DNA of 64,000 nt from Parasitella parasitica (GCA_025201805.1 MU619297.1:114197-178196); one strand, 5' to 3'; shown: positions 34,896 to 47,101, counted from the stretch's first letter. Made by a program: numbers and translations. Notes: generated from the sequence alone by a model not told the origin.

Positions 34896-36035
34896 TTTTT
34901 TTAATTTTATCAAGATTTTGTCGAGATAAAAGCAAAAGAAGCGGTTGGTATTTTTTATTTTCCATCTATTCTCGGTCCATGCATTGTGTAACATCTGTTC
35001 AAGCCAAATCAGTCAACACATCATAAATGATGATGACCCTTATAATGAAACCTTTTCTTTGAAGCTAAAAAAAAACTAACACATGTTGCCATGGCAATCC
35101 TCACCATGAACAATCAAGGTAGACATTTTGACAGCTGGGTTCAAACCACCATGGCAATAAACTAGTTTTACTTCAGGAACACGAATCAAGCTAGTAGATT
35201 CTGATTTATTGTGGTGCATTTGTAATAATGTGCATTCTGCTTGCTAATTTCGTTGGACACATTTGTTTGTTTAACACTCATTTGCAAGATTATATACAGA
35301 TGCGTGTGAATTGAGGATTTTTTAGGTGGTCTATTTGCTAATCATCTAAATAATTTATAACGACCCAATTCAATACAGGTCGTTAACGAGAATGCGCCAG
35401 TTAAGCCAACATTCTGATTTTACGAACCAGGTAATTAAAAACAGTAATTTACTGAAGTATTGCAATTCATGATGCAAATAAACAGACTTTTTTTTAAATC
35501 TAAACATATTGTCGCCTTTCAGATATTTTATTCCCTCCAAAAAAAGCGAACAAACATAATTTTGCTCCTTAGAATAAGGGGAATTAATGTTAGTATTATT
35601 TTATAAAATGTAATACATCATTTAATTTGCCTGCTTTTTCAAATGTGCTATGACTTAGTATAATGAAAAAAATTAGATTACAAGCTTAATTCTTTTCTTC
35701 TGTGTACATGCATACAGAGCAAATTGTATATATTGTGTATTTTTAAAATCACCAAAATGAGGTTAATAATTGAATAGTGCAAAGTTCAATTAATATGACT
35801 ATTTTGAGCAACCTGTAGGTTGCACCTGGAACAATTGGATTCAAACAATCAAAACCTTAAACAAAGACACGCTAAAATGCACTTCTATGAGCCCTGACTT
35901 GAAGGTGTTGCTCTCGTACTACAAGTAGTTAATTGATGCAAATTTAGACTTCTATTTTAAATCAAATCCAACATTGAATTCATTTCTTTTTCCTCCTTTC
36001 TCTTTCTTTTTTTTTTTTTTTTTTTTTTAAAAAAT
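34896..36035. other. Divergent promoter region (stress protein / chitin synthase)
   Basis: A 1.14-kb AT-rich region between divergent genes. It has a 12-base palindrome TTGCCATGGCAA (35086-35097), whose half CCATGGCAAT recurs at 35149-35158. A 22-T tract lies at 36007-36028, ending seven bases before the chitin synthase ATG. Confidence 0.5.
35086..35158. repeat. Palindrome TTGCCATGGCAA plus direct repeat CCATGGCAAT
   Basis: The 12-base perfect palindrome at 35086-35097 and a direct copy of CCATGGCAAT at 35149-35158 are exactly 60 bases apart (35089 and 35149). They lie in the stress-protein/chitin-synthase promoter region. A dimeric regulator site is possible but unproven. Confidence 0.45.
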
Positions 36036-38933
36036 ATGTATCAATACAACACTCCACAAAGTGGAAATGGAAGTCCAATTCCATCAGCGAGAATGCCATC
36101 AAGACCAAGATTCAACAATGGGGAAGAATATTCCATGCAGCAAACATCATATAGTAGCAATGCTACTTCTAGCCCAAGCTTTAACCCAGTTACTGATAAC
36201 ACATTGGGTTATTATGAATCGTCAATTCCAGGCAGTAACATTATGCAACAACCCTTATTAGGAACACCTAATGGCAGTTCCATGTCTTCTTCCATCGTTG
36301 GCGGAGGATCAACACGATTTGCGTCTCCTCCTACAAACATGGTTGGTAGTGGGTCTGGGGATTTTGGGATTGCTCCAAGAAGACAGCAACGAAGATACAA
36401 AACAGGTATTTGTATACATATGTTTTATGACAAAGGGGTTTCCACAACGTGTTATTTACTAAGGTCACTTTTTGGTGTCTATTATACAGTAAGAAAGATC
36501 AAGTTGACTGGTGGTAACTTGATTTTAGAAAATCCCGTTCCTAATAAATACTTACAGCGAGTAAAGCGAAGAGATGAAACTGAATTTACACATATGAGGT
36601 ACACGAGTATTCATATGTCTGATCTGATCTGATCTGATCTGTATATCTAACCTGATATTGCTACGTATCTTACACATACAGGTACATTGCAGCTACTTGT
36701 GATCCAGCAGACTTTCAAAGGGACGGCTACAAACTTAGACAAAATCTGATGGGAAGAGAGACTGAATTATTTATTGTATTGACCATGTATAACGCAGGTA
36801 TCGAGCATCTGATGAAAATATATAAAATACTAACAGATCTACAAACAGGAAGATGAGGTGCTGTTTTGTAGAACTATGAACGGCGTCATGAAAAATATAT
36901 CTCATCTCTGTTCTCGCAACAGATCAAACACATGGGGACCTGAAGGGTGGAAGAAAGTAGTCGTCTGTATTGTATCTGACGGGCGCACAAAGATCCATCC
37001 ACGAACGCTATCAGTGCTTGCAGCCATGGGTGTTTATCAAGATGGTTTAGCCAAGAATGTTGTGGAAGACAAGGCGGTTACTGCACACATTTACGAGGTA
37101 TTATTACATTATAGATTTAATTGATTTTGCAACGTTGCACTAAACAATTACGATGTCCATGTACAGCATACAACACAAATATCTGTTGACTCGGACATGA
37201 ATTTCAGAGGATCAGAAAAGGGGATTGTGCCAGTGCAAATACTGTTTTGTCTCAAGGAAAAAAATCAAAAAAAGATCAATTCGCACCGTTGGTTTTTTCA
37301 AGCATTTGGCCCTCTTTTGCGGCCCAATGTATGCGTTTTGCTTGATGTGGGTACTAAACCAGGGGCAAGATCCATTTATAACCTTTGGAAATCGTTTGAT
37401 ATCAATCGCAATGTGGCTGGCGCTTGTGGTGAAATTAAAGCCATGTTGGGCACTGCCGGTGTACAGCTGTTAAATCCTTTAGTTGCCTCCCAGAATTTTG
37501 AATACAAGATGTCCAATATTCTCGATAAGCCGCTCGAGTCTGTGTTTGGCCATATTTCAGTGTTGCCTGGCGCCTTCTCCGCTTACCGGTACAGTGCCCT
37601 CCAGAATGACATGCACGGCCATGGGCCTCTAGAGAAATACTTTTTGGGAGAGAAAATGCATGGGAGTGATGCTGACATCTTCACTGCCAACATGTACCTA
37701 GCAGAGGATCGTATTTTGTGTTACGAACTAGTGGCCAAGAAGAATGCTGCCTGGGTGCTCCATTATTGCTCAAATGCGTCAGGCGAAACGGACGTGCCTG
37801 ATAACGTACCTGAATTCATCTCTCAGCGTCGCCGTTGGCTCAATGGTTCATTCTTCGCTGGTCTATACTCGATGGTTCATTGGCGAAAAGTCTGGAGCTC
37901 TGATCACAATATTTTCCGCAAATTGATCTTTATGTTTAACGATTTGTATCAACTGTACAATCTCGTATTTTCTTGGTTTGCCATAGGCAATTTCTATTTA
38001 GTATTCTATATCATGACTACCTCGATCACGCGTGTTCCAGATCCTCCTTTTAGTGAGAACATCGGTACCATTGTTCATACGGTGCTCAATTATATCTATG
38101 TCCTGCTGCTGATTCTACAGTTTATCATTGCTATGGGTAACCGTCCCCAAGGTTTTAAATGGGCTTATACCATGATCATTGTCTTTTTTGCTCTGCTCAT
38201 GGGCTATGTCATGTTTTGCACTATCTGGATCACCGTCCGAGGCGTACAAGGAGCATTTGAAGTAGCAGCATCTGAATCTGGCGAAGGACTCAACGAGCAG
38301 ATTTTGGCACTAATCAAGCAGGGCACCTTCCGAAATGTCATCATCTCAGTATGTTCCACCTACCTCATGTACTTTGTTGCCAGTTTCTTGTTCTTAGACC
38401 CATGGCACATGTTTACCAGTCTTTTGCAATACATTTTCATGTCGCCTAGTTATATCAATGTGCTTAACATCTATGCATTTTGTAACACGCATGATGTATC
38501 TTGGGGAACTAAAGGCGATAACGGTGTTTCGACTGACTTGGGTGTTGTGAAAGGCAAAAAGACCAAAGATGGAGAACATGAAGTTGAAGTTGCTGTGCCC
38601 AGTGAGCAAAAGGATCTGAATGAGCTTTATGATGAAGCTTGCCTTGATCTGAAAGCACCCGCAATACCTGAAGCGAAGAAACGAGATGCTAAAACAAAAC
38701 AAGAAGATTACTATCGTTCGTTTAGAACTAAACTTGTTACTGTGTGGATCTTTACAAACATGGTTCTTGTTACCATTATTACCAATGGTCAAGAGGTCTT
38801 CAGCTGGTTTGGAAATTACAATGATAGAGCAACTGCTTATTTGGGCTTTATACTTTGGTCTGTTGCTGGTTTGTCAGCCATACGATTCTTAGGCGCCTGT
38901 CTCTATTTGATTTTCAAGATTTTTACTGGTTAG
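36036..38933 (+). CDS. Chitin synthase
   Basis: Predicted exons are 36036-36405, 36490-36598, 36682-36797, 36853-37097 and 37167-38933, giving 868 residues. It is an integral plasma-membrane GT2 enzyme polymerising UDP-GlcNAc into chitin. The N-terminus is Ser/Pro/Asn-rich and disordered. Then come [79 protein letters not shown] (about residue 460) and QRRRWLNGS (about residue 500), the catalytic signature. Seven or so membrane helices follow. This is the CHS1-3 type (classes I-III), without a myosin head. The exon 3-4 junction is ambiguous: GT-AG gives MYNADEVLF, while a GC-AG intron (36794-36848) gives the strictly conserved MYNEDEVLF with the same frame. Confidence 0.95.
36618..36641. repeat. 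TCTGA microsatellite in a chitin synthase intron
   Basis: Almost five tandem copies of TCTGA lie in intron 2 of the chitin synthase gene, 20 bases after the donor. It should vary in length between strains. Confidence 0.9.
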
Positions 38934-39357
38934 AGATGTCCTTTTTCTCATTATTATTGTACAGTAAAGCACGATTTATTCATGCATTTTATTTATAAAG
39001 ATTTAACATTAAAATCTGTTGGCTGCACACTGCTGTATTCCTAACTATGGTATAAAAGCGATACACTCGTGTCATGTTTTTATTTTTCTGAAAGAAAAAC
39101 AGTTCAAGCCAAAACATTCAAGTAAGCATTCAACCCAGATTGACCTTGTATAGGGCCATAGGTCCAAGTTGTATTAATATACAAGCTTAATCACAATGTG
39201 TCTGCTCATCTAACCAGTACAGTATGGCACGGTATCCTTGGTGGTTGCTTCAATCGTGACTATACAGTGACCATCTTTACCCTAACCTTTGAAAGAAAAA
39301 CCTTTTCGGATTGCATTTCAAGAGTTTCCTTTTCTTAGCTATAAATATTCATATATA
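38934..39357. other. Intergenic, chitin synthase 3' end and NOP15 promoter
   Basis: The 424-base gap includes TATAAAAG at 39051-39058, which is about 300 bases before the next ATG and so only a weak promoter candidate. Nothing else is seen. Confidence 0.35.
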
Positions 39358-40359
39358 ATGTCTGCTGCCAAGTTAAGAAAAGATACTAAAACGCCAGTCA
39401 AGAAGGCACCTTTAAACAAAGCTGGAAAGAATGTACCTGCTGAGAAGGAAGCCGGGAGCTCCAAGAGAAAGCGTGTCGCTTTACCTGAAAAGCCCAACAA
39501 GAAAAAAGTCATTAAAACGAAAGCTATAAAGGAAATTGAAGTCAAAGAAGAGAGTGATGAAAGTAAAGATGAAGAAGAGCAGGTAGTCGAAGAAGTTAAA
39601 AAGGAAGCTACTGAGGATGAGGAAGATTTGACCGAAGAGCAAGAGGAAGCTCTTAGAAAAGAAATTTTAGGTGATATGGCTAGTAGCGATGAAGGTGAAG
39701 ATTCTTCGGACGAAGAAGCTAATGCTATCGATACCAACGAAAATATTGTCAGTTTGGATGGAAACACTTTAGAAAGAAGCATGAAAGAGACTAAAATATC
39801 TTTTGACAAGAAATCAAAATCTGCCAAGGTAAGCAATTTGGCAAATTATTGTCAGGGCAAGTATCTATTTGTACTGACACTTCATGACTTGCAGACTCCC
39901 AAAGTCGAGGAAAAGGGTGTAATTTATCTTGGTCGCATTCCCCATGGCTTTTATGAAGAAGAATTGAAAGGATACTTCAGTCAATTTGGTGATATCTGTA
40001 GACTTCGTCTTTCACGTAATAAGAAGACTGGTAGATCAAAGCATTACGGTTTCATCGAATTCGAATCGGCCGATGTTGCTGAAATTGTTGCTGAAACTAT
40101 GCACAATTATCTTTTGTTTGAACATATGCTTCAATGCCGTGTTGTCCCTGCCGAGAAGGTTCATGATAATTTATTTGAGGGATCTAATAAGCTATTTAAG
40201 CCTGTAAACCATGTACTTCGTAACCGTCAAATCCATAATAAGAAGAAGACCGATGAACAACTGGCACAAAAGTGCAAGGATCTGAAAAAACTTGAACAAA
40301 AATTGCGTAAAAACATCAAGGAATCTGGGATTGACTATGATTTCCCATCTTTCTCATAA
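39358..40359 (+). CDS. NOP15: Nop15/NIFK-like nucleolar RNA-binding protein
   Basis: Two exons, 39358-39828 and 39895-40359, give 311 residues. The N-terminal half is Lys-rich, then strongly acidic (Glu/Asp/Ser runs), as in nucleolar proteins. One RRM follows: GVIYLGRIPHGFYEEELKGYF (RNP2 region) and KHYGFIEFESADVA (RNP1), ending with the family segment MLQCRVVPAEKVHDNLFEGSN. The C-terminus is a basic helix (KKTDEQLAQKCKDLKKLEQKL). The pattern matches yeast Nop15 and animal NIFK, which act in 60S ribosome assembly. The 66-base intron (39829-39894) is in frame without a stop, so retention would add 22 residues in front of the RRM. ATG 39358 is chosen because the upstream in-frame extension begins in leader sequence. 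Confidence 0.92.
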   Translation: MSAAKLRKDTKTPVKKAPLNKAGKNVPAEKEAGSSKRKRVALPEKPNKKKVIKTKAIKEIEVKEESDESKDEEEQVVEEVKKEATEDEEDLTEEQEEALRKEILGDMASSDEGEDSSDEEANAIDTNENIVSLDGNTLERSMKETKISFDKKSKSAKVSNLANYCQGKYLFVLTLHDLQTPKVEEKGVIYLGRIPHGFYEEELKGYFSQFGDICRLRLSRNKKTGRSKHYGFIEFESADVAEIVAETMHNYLLFEHMLQCRVVPAEKVHDNLFEGSNKLFKPVNHVLRNRQIHNKKKTDEQLAQKCKDLKKLEQKLRKNIKESGIDYDFPSFS

Positions 40360-42124
40360 ATTTATCATTATATTTCACAATACGGACATTTCTCTTAGAC
40401 CACACAATTACTTAACACAACACAAACAATCTCAATCACCTTCATATTCAGATTCACATGTTTAAATGAAATAAAACTAAAATCGTACTTTTTTTTTTGA
40501 GAACATATATAATATATGCTGACCTTTGTTTTATATCAAGTATTGATCAGAAACATAAAGCGTATAATGAGACAATGCAATTTTTTGTGTGAGAAAGAGT
40601 CTTTTCTTGCAGATGTAGCGATAATATGATATATAAAAGTTGAATATTGTATCGTTCAAGATTACTGGTTGGAATTTCACAGCACTGTCGTTTTACGGCG
40701 AGTTGGTCCGCCACCAAACATGGTTTGCTTTACGAAGCAAAGCTGTTCTATCACATCATCGTGACACGCTTGATTATGGGAATCTCTAGCAAATAGTTAG
40801 TCTTCTTGTGGTACTAACGAACGAGACAATGACAATTTTAAGATCCATCCAGTTCTCAGCTGCAACACCTGTCACACTCGATGGAACAGAGATCATATTG
40901 CAAGTCTCAATATACGCTCAATCTTCTTGCATATGGCTGCCAACAACAACAACCGGCCGGAAGAGTTTCAGCGAGGTATGCTATCATGATATTAATATGG
41001 ATTTGATTATTTCATAGACTAATATCACTATTATCGTTTGCACACAAATAGCTTAAGCAATACTATGTCTTGCATAACAGCAAGACACCCCTTATTTATG
41101 GGTAAGTTAGCCTATTGAAAAAAAAAAGTTTGATTGGTCCAAAAACTAATATGTCCCCTTCTACTTATTGCTGTCCCATTTTCATACTGGTGTCTCACTT
41201 TCATTGCGACGTCCAAATTCAATTTTAAAATGACCCAAATTTTTTCTTACTGGCCCAACCTAGTTTCGTCGACTGTATACGGTAAATGTGACTAAGATTT
41301 AAATGGTATTTCTGTTTTCTCCATGACACTATACCTATCATATCATATGACCTCATCCAAATCTCGCAAGAAGGCGTGCTATGGCTGTTACTTACCCAAT
41401 ACCAGCTGGACACAAATGCCTTTTAATAAATCTTCAAAAGATAGTACTTTTTTTTTCTCGATTCTTCTTGTAGTATATTAGACATTAACTTACGAAGCTA
41501 GAAATAGCCGGACCTGCTATTTGACAGCAATTATCCAAAAGGTAATCAATGGTTTAACTGCGATGTTTGACCGGATTGAAAAAAAGGAGAAAGTTGTAGA
41601 CACAATGGAAGGTGTATTAACAGAAATCATCGATCCGAATATAGTTCTCGTTACTATAACGAGTCAAGCTGCAAAACCCGAAGATAAAGAAGACACTGAA
41701 ATGCAAGATATACCTGTTAATGAGATCAAATTGGCAGATTTTATCTTTCGCTTTCAGAAGATGATGAAGGTTATTGTAGCCAAATCACATCATCCATTCA
41801 CATAAAATGATTGATCTGGACAAATGGTCGTCAAGCAGCCAATTTTTTCTTATAATTAAACATTGTAATGCAAGTGAATTTAAAAGAGGTAACTCTGATT
41901 CACTACTGAAGACCACTGGAAAAGCTATGTAATTCAATGAGCAAGTATACGTTTATTCGAGTTTTTGACTCATTTACATTGTTGCTGCTTGCGTTTGTAA
42001 GAAAAAATTAAAATCTGTACATTAATCCAACATCTATTTCTCTCTTTCCCTCCAACTCCTGATAGCTGGCTCTTTACTATCATCTTGGGAAATAAATATT
42101 TTATTAAACGATTAGTAATCAGGC
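40360..42124. other. Intergenic, no confident gene
   Basis: About 1.8 kb. An inverted repeat TTTGCTT-tacg-AAGCAAA lies at 40724-40741. A plus frame at about 41521-41805 (KVINGLTAMFDRIEKKEKVV...) and a short one at 40808-41017 lack ATG context or family features; they could be decayed element DNA. Confidence 0.35.
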
Positions 42125-43549
42125 TTAATCTGTCTCTCCAATGCTCAATGCATGCATAATCTTTTCCAACATGCGATTGCCACCCAGCAGCTTGATTTCG
42201 TCCCTTGCCTTATTTTCCAGGACAGCCAGGAATTGACGGCAGTAGGCAAATGTGTTTGTCTTTTCTAGCAACTGCAATGCAAATTGTTTGAGTTCCACTG
42301 AATTGCTCCGTTGTTTCAGAATGTTTAAAAGTTGGCGATTTGATGGATCGGTGCGGATGGAGTGGATAATTGGGAACGAGAATTTTCCCTCCGTCAGATC
42401 TTCACAAAACCCTTTATTGTCAGCATACTGCATTTTGTAAAGCATCAAACAAGATGAGTTCAATGCCGACTTGTATCATTGTATACCTATGAACTTACCT
42501 TTTTTGATTGCAGATTCATATAATCATCTCTCACTTGGAAATGAATACCAATTTTGTTTACAAGACTTGTGTAGTCACTGTAGTATATCTTGAGTACTCG
42601 GCATCGCTGGAGAACAATAGCATATAGTACTTACATTGTCGACTGGCTTGCCGCTTGCATGAGCTTGACAGCTAACCTCAACAGACCGCCAGTTTCTTGG
42701 ATAACATTTCACATTAGTAGCCCAATCACTTTTTTCTTTGCAAGGTTAGCATAAAATGTACTCACTGTCGTTTACCATATCAAGGAATTCTTGTTCGGTG
42801 GGACAAGTCAAGGTGTCACGCCAAAAGAGTTCCATGCCTAGGGATCGAGATATGGTTCAGCATAAACTATGCCTTGGCTGCGTAATAACTTTTTGCCTAC
42901 CTTGGCCTCTGTGCAGATTAATCAATTCCTCTAGATATAAACCAATACAAGTGAGTGAAACGTATACGATCACAAGAAAACATGACAAACCTGTGTAGAT
43001 GGTGATCATACTAGCGTTGTTGAGCTTGGTGATCTCGTTTAATGCAAGAAAATAGACATAATTAGCACAATTGATTGTCTGAGGGGTGCCATAAATATGA
43101 TGTGCCGCAGGAACACCACGACGCAATACGGACTCATCCTCAACATCATCAATGCTGCGTACATCATATGAGGACCAATAACATCAAGGTAACGCAATGA
43201 ATCAAAACTTACAGCAAACTAGCACTATGCAACATTTCAATAACCCGAGTAATGACAACAAGGTCGTCTTTGGGAACCTGTAACCACGCATCAAACGCTT
43301 CAATCATTTTGGCACGCACGTCTTTGCCCGGGTTGGAGACTAGATAATGAAAAGGCTCCAACAAGATCTTGACACAGCTTGGCGTTAGGAAATGCCATTG
43401 TTCTGCTATATTATACTCACATCTTCTTGTGCCTTTTGAGCTGTTTCCATCTGATGAGGATCATGCTTACCGTACGGTAAGATGGCTTGAATTTGCTTTG
43501 ATTTGGTAGAGTTGAAGCTGCTTTCTTGGATAGAATTAGATGACAACAT
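42125..43549 (-). CDS. carG: Geranylgeranyl diphosphate synthase
   Basis: Eight exons: 43549-43421, 43367-43213, 43154-42991, 42930-42901, 42837-42766, 42695-42635, 42577-42499 and 42427-42125, giving 287 residues, normal for fungal GGPPS. The enzyme condenses IPP with allylic diphosphates to C20 GGPP, used for carotenoids, trisporoids and protein prenylation. Marks are [17 protein letters not shown], the first Asp-rich motif [21 protein letters not shown], the second motif [11 protein letters not shown] and [18 protein letters not shown]. Both Mg-binding motifs are intact. Symbol carG is used by analogy with Mucor; other paralogues are possible. At exon 7 two in-frame acceptors 12 bases apart (CTCAAG and TACTACAG) could add or drop four residues. 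The MCC gene ends 304 bases upstream on the same strand. Confidence 0.93.
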
Positions 43550-43853
43550 TATAAGAATGAATAATAATATTAATAGTAATAATAATAATAAAAAAAAGGC
43601 GAGGAAAGTGATCAGCAAGGCAGAGCAAGATAAAAATATTTATATTCACTGCAGTCATCGATCCGTCCACCCGGATAGTAACAGCAAATATTTAATCGTA
43701 CATAAACAGGTCTGTTGTAGCAATTTACTCCTTCTCGAAAAGCGATATTATAATATTATAAAGGGGGTTGGAAATTATAAAAGTCAAATACAAACATTAA
43801 GCTAACCATATTTATGTTACAAAACGACATCTATGAGTGTGTGTGTGTGTATT
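43550..43853. other. Intergenic GGPPS promoter / MCC 3' region
   Basis: The 304 bases contain a run of AAT/ATT-like repeats (about 43556-43590) immediately upstream of the GGPPS start and a GT microsatellite at about 43835-43851 just past the MCC stop codon. Confidence 0.5.
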
Positions 43854-46010
43854 TTATTCATTGGCAAATGTTACTAGATTCTTGTTTTCAGCTACTAAAT
43901 CACCCTCCGAATACAATACTTGGCCAATTGTACCACCTATTGGCGCTTTAATAACGTGCTCCATCTTCATGGCTTCTAAAACGATAAGTGTATCCCCCTT
44001 TTCAATAACTTGGCCAGGTTTGACAAACACTTGAGATATCTTGCAAGGCATAGGAGTCTTTACGGATCCCGCACCGAGCTTCTCACCACTTCCCAAGATG
44101 TAATTTGGTGTTGGTAACTTGAATGTAGTGCGACCAAACTTTTATCCAAGCGTATGTGTCAGTGTACAACAAACAAGTATCACCCCGCAACTCTGCGTTC
44201 CTTACCTCATCAAAAACAACAACATCTTGATCGTGTAACACGACGTTGCTCTTGAGTGTCTTTTCGTCGATTGAAGAGACCATCAGCCCGTCCTTGTCTA
44301 AAAAGCTTTGAACACCAGTAAATGTCTTGATAGATTCATTGGTAGCTGCGTCGGTCACTTCCATATCAACCAAATGAGACTGTTCGTTGTTGGTGGACAC
44401 AATCACTTTGTAAGGATGCTCGTTGCAAGTAACTGAGAACTCTCTATGATTGATGCTGTTGACACGGAAACTATCAGTGAGAGTGTTCCAGGGGCTGCAA
44501 GCATCTATATTTACAGAGAAATGGTTAGTTAAAGGCAGCATGGATTATCAAACGTGCCAGTTACCGATAGAGCTCTTTTTGATACTATCAATTTCCTTCA
44601 GTCTTAAAGCGCTGGCAGCTAAAGCCAAGGTGATTGGATTAGGTGCTCCTGGATCTTTAAAGAGGTCCTTTTCGTACTGCTGAATGAAACCTGTTTCGAC
44701 CTCACCCTTGATGAATTCAGGATGTTCTGCAACTTTCTTAATAAAGCTAATGTTGGTATTCAAGCCAACAACTTGGTACTGCTCAAGTGCTAGGCGAAAA
44801 TGGCGAAGGGCATCGTTGCGGTTCTCGCCGTGAACAACCAATTTAGAGATCATGGGGTCGTAGTGAACGCTGATTTGATCACCTTGAACGAAGCCTGTTT
44901 CCAACCGGACGTTGTCACTAGGCAAAGGAGTACGAACACTGAAAAGTGGTCCCGTATCAGGAAGGAAATGGCTGTGTGTAGATCGGCCCAGTTTAGGAAA
45001 TTGTAGTTGATAACCAAAGACAGACAATAACTTACTTTGAAGGGTTCTCAGCATAGACACGAGCTTCGAAGGCGTGTCCGTGCAGTTTGAGCTCATCTTG
45101 TCTCATCAAAAGAGGGTTACCTGCAGCAACCTCCAACTGCCAGCGCACCAGATCAGTTTTAGTAACCATCTCAGTTACGGGATGCTCAACCTGCAAACGG
45201 GTATTCATCTCCATAAAGTAAAACTGTTTATCGACATTGTCCATGATAAATTCGACAGTACCGGCGTTCTCATAATTCACAGCACGGGCAGCAGCGACAG
45301 CTTTGGCACCCAATTCAGCACGAAGCGCTTCTGTCAACCCGGGGGCGGGAGCCTCTTCGATAACTTTCTGATGGCGTCTTTGCACAGAGCAATCACGCTC
45401 AAACAAATGAACAACGTTGTCGTGTTTATCGGCAAAGACTTGAACTTCAACGTGGCGGGGACGCTCAAGGTATTTTTCAACCAAAACCTTGTCGTCGCCA
45501 AAGGATTTGATGGACTCACGCTTTGAAGATTCCAACATCTCCTCAAACTCTGAAGCAGACCGGACAATACGCATGCCCTTACCTCCACCACCTTTGATGG
45601 CCTTGATCAAGACTGGATAGCCAATCTTTTCAGCTTGATCCTTCAAGAACCCGACATCTTGGTTTTCGCCGTGATAGCCAGGCACTACAGGGACACCGGC
45701 GTCTTGCATAATAAATTTAGACTCACTGAAAGCAAAGAAAAGTGTGAGAAAAAAACTCACAAATGATCGTGGGATACGAAAATTTACCTTTTGGAACCCA
45801 TCGAGCGCATAGCATCGCCAGAAGGGCCGATGAAGGCTATATTGGACGCCTTGACAGTGTCTGCAAAGTCTGCGTTTTCAGACAAAAATCCGTACCCCGG
45901 ATGAATTGCCTGAGATCCCGTCATTTTCGCTACGTTCATAATCTTGTCGATACAAAGGTAGCTTTCGGCAGAGGCTGCAGGGCCAATCAAATAGGCTTCA
46001 TCTGCCTATG

Positions 46011-46083
<73 letters not shown>

Positions 46084-46547
46084 ATTCTGGCCTTAGCAAG
46101 CCAGCCCTTGTATAATTATTATAAACCTTACCATCTTAACATGTTGTGCATTGGCATCAGGCTCACTGTAAACGGCAACTGTCTTGATGCCCAATTCTTT
46201 AGCAGTTCTCATGACGCGAATTGCTATTTCACCTCTAGACAATAATGAGCATTTTCGTTTTTTTGTTTTTTGTTTTTTCAGATCCGCATATCTCACAATT
46301 CAATCGGCTTACCTATTGGCAATCAGAATCTTTTCAAACAATGGGTTTCGATCTAAATCCATGTTAACTACCCTGTCAAACCTGTGCCTTCCTCGAGCGC
46401 TTCTTTAAGTGTACCTTTCATTACGTTCAAAGTGTGGATACTTCTGATGACAGCGGACCCCTTGATGCCATGGCAGTGATAAATCCTCAACAAAGCTTTC
46501 GAAGAAAAGACTGACAATTTCGGCAATCTTGTATGAATTTGAAGCAT
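43854..46547 (-). CDS. MCCA: Methylcrotonyl-CoA carboxylase biotin-carrying alpha subunit, mitochondrial
   Basis: Eight exons: 46547-46415, 46367-46313, 46234-46132, 46005-45788, 45725-45036, 44971-44565, 44504-44206 and 44138-43854, giving 632 residues. It catalyses ATP-dependent biotin carboxylation for leucine breakdown. Exon 1 is a mitochondrial presequence ([20 protein letters not shown]). The biotin-carboxylase domain has [66 protein letters not shown], and [15 protein letters not shown]. The C-terminal biotinyl domain has EAMKMEH with biotin Lys about residue 596. [16 protein letters not shown] favours MCC over propionyl-CoA carboxylase. The linker between domains is shorter than in animals. 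The intron 46131-46006 contains 67 consecutive A (T on the gene strand). The beta subunit is not in this window. Confidence 0.93.
46015..46081. repeat. 67-base poly-A tract inside an MCCA intron
   Basis: An uninterrupted A run (T on the gene strand) sits nine bases from the intron acceptor at 46006, where a polypyrimidine tract would be. It is far longer than any other homopolymer in the window. Confidence 0.95.
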
Positions 46548-46560
46548 ATTATTTGAAGGA

Positions 46561-46597
<37 letters not shown>

Positions 46598-47101
46598 CTC
46601 AAGGAAAGGGGAAACCCGAATTTTATATTGGTATTTTACCACACTTGTAGCCGTGGGAAAAAACTCGTGAAAGTGCAATCATCAACTAACTGTGGTGACG
46701 CATAAACTTTGTAGTGTTGGAATTTCTCTCACAGTTTCATTACTAGAGCTCGCCACTGATGGAGTGGATTGATCTTGGGAACCTTGATCTGGCATATCTT
46801 TAGAGAACCAAGTGTATGAATAGAAGCATTTCATAATTGAAATAGGTCTGATTGACCAGCTCAAGATGTGACCAGGATTGGATCCCCATCGTATCCATAA
46901 ATGACATTGCTGTCTGGTAATGTATTACAGCCGTGCCAGTTCTTTGCTTTTATTATAAACAACTACTAACCAAGATGTAATGAATCATTTTCTCTCCTCG
47001 GTGGTGTCCTTGCTAATTTTTAGCTGCAACATTGGATTCAAGTCAAGTGTTCATGAACAAAATGTTTATTTTAGTGGCTGAAGAATTCAATCGAGAATGT
47101 T
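46548..47101. other. MCCA promoter region with GA repeat
   Basis: The 554 bases include a perfect GA dinucleotide repeat at 46566-46592, which is a CT tract in the MCCA leader 19 bases before its ATG. No gene is seen. Confidence 0.5.
46566..46592. repeat. GA microsatellite in the MCCA 5' leader
   Basis: About 13 GA units; on the MCCA strand this is a CT run directly upstream of the start codon. CT-rich leaders often mark fungal transcription starts. Confidence 0.9.

Noticed and set aside
40724-40741. Inverted repeat TTTGCTT-TACG-AAGCAAA as a regulatory site
   Set aside because: Short, AT-rich and without supporting context; noted only as part of the intergenic region.
41521-41805. 94-residue plus frame rich in Glu/Lys
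   Set aside because: No ATG at its start, no family match and no clear exons on either side; possibly decayed element DNA.
45763-46245. Plus-strand frame with a poly-Lys run
   Set aside because: It is the antisense of MCCA exons and translates the 67-A tract; an artefact of the homopolymer.
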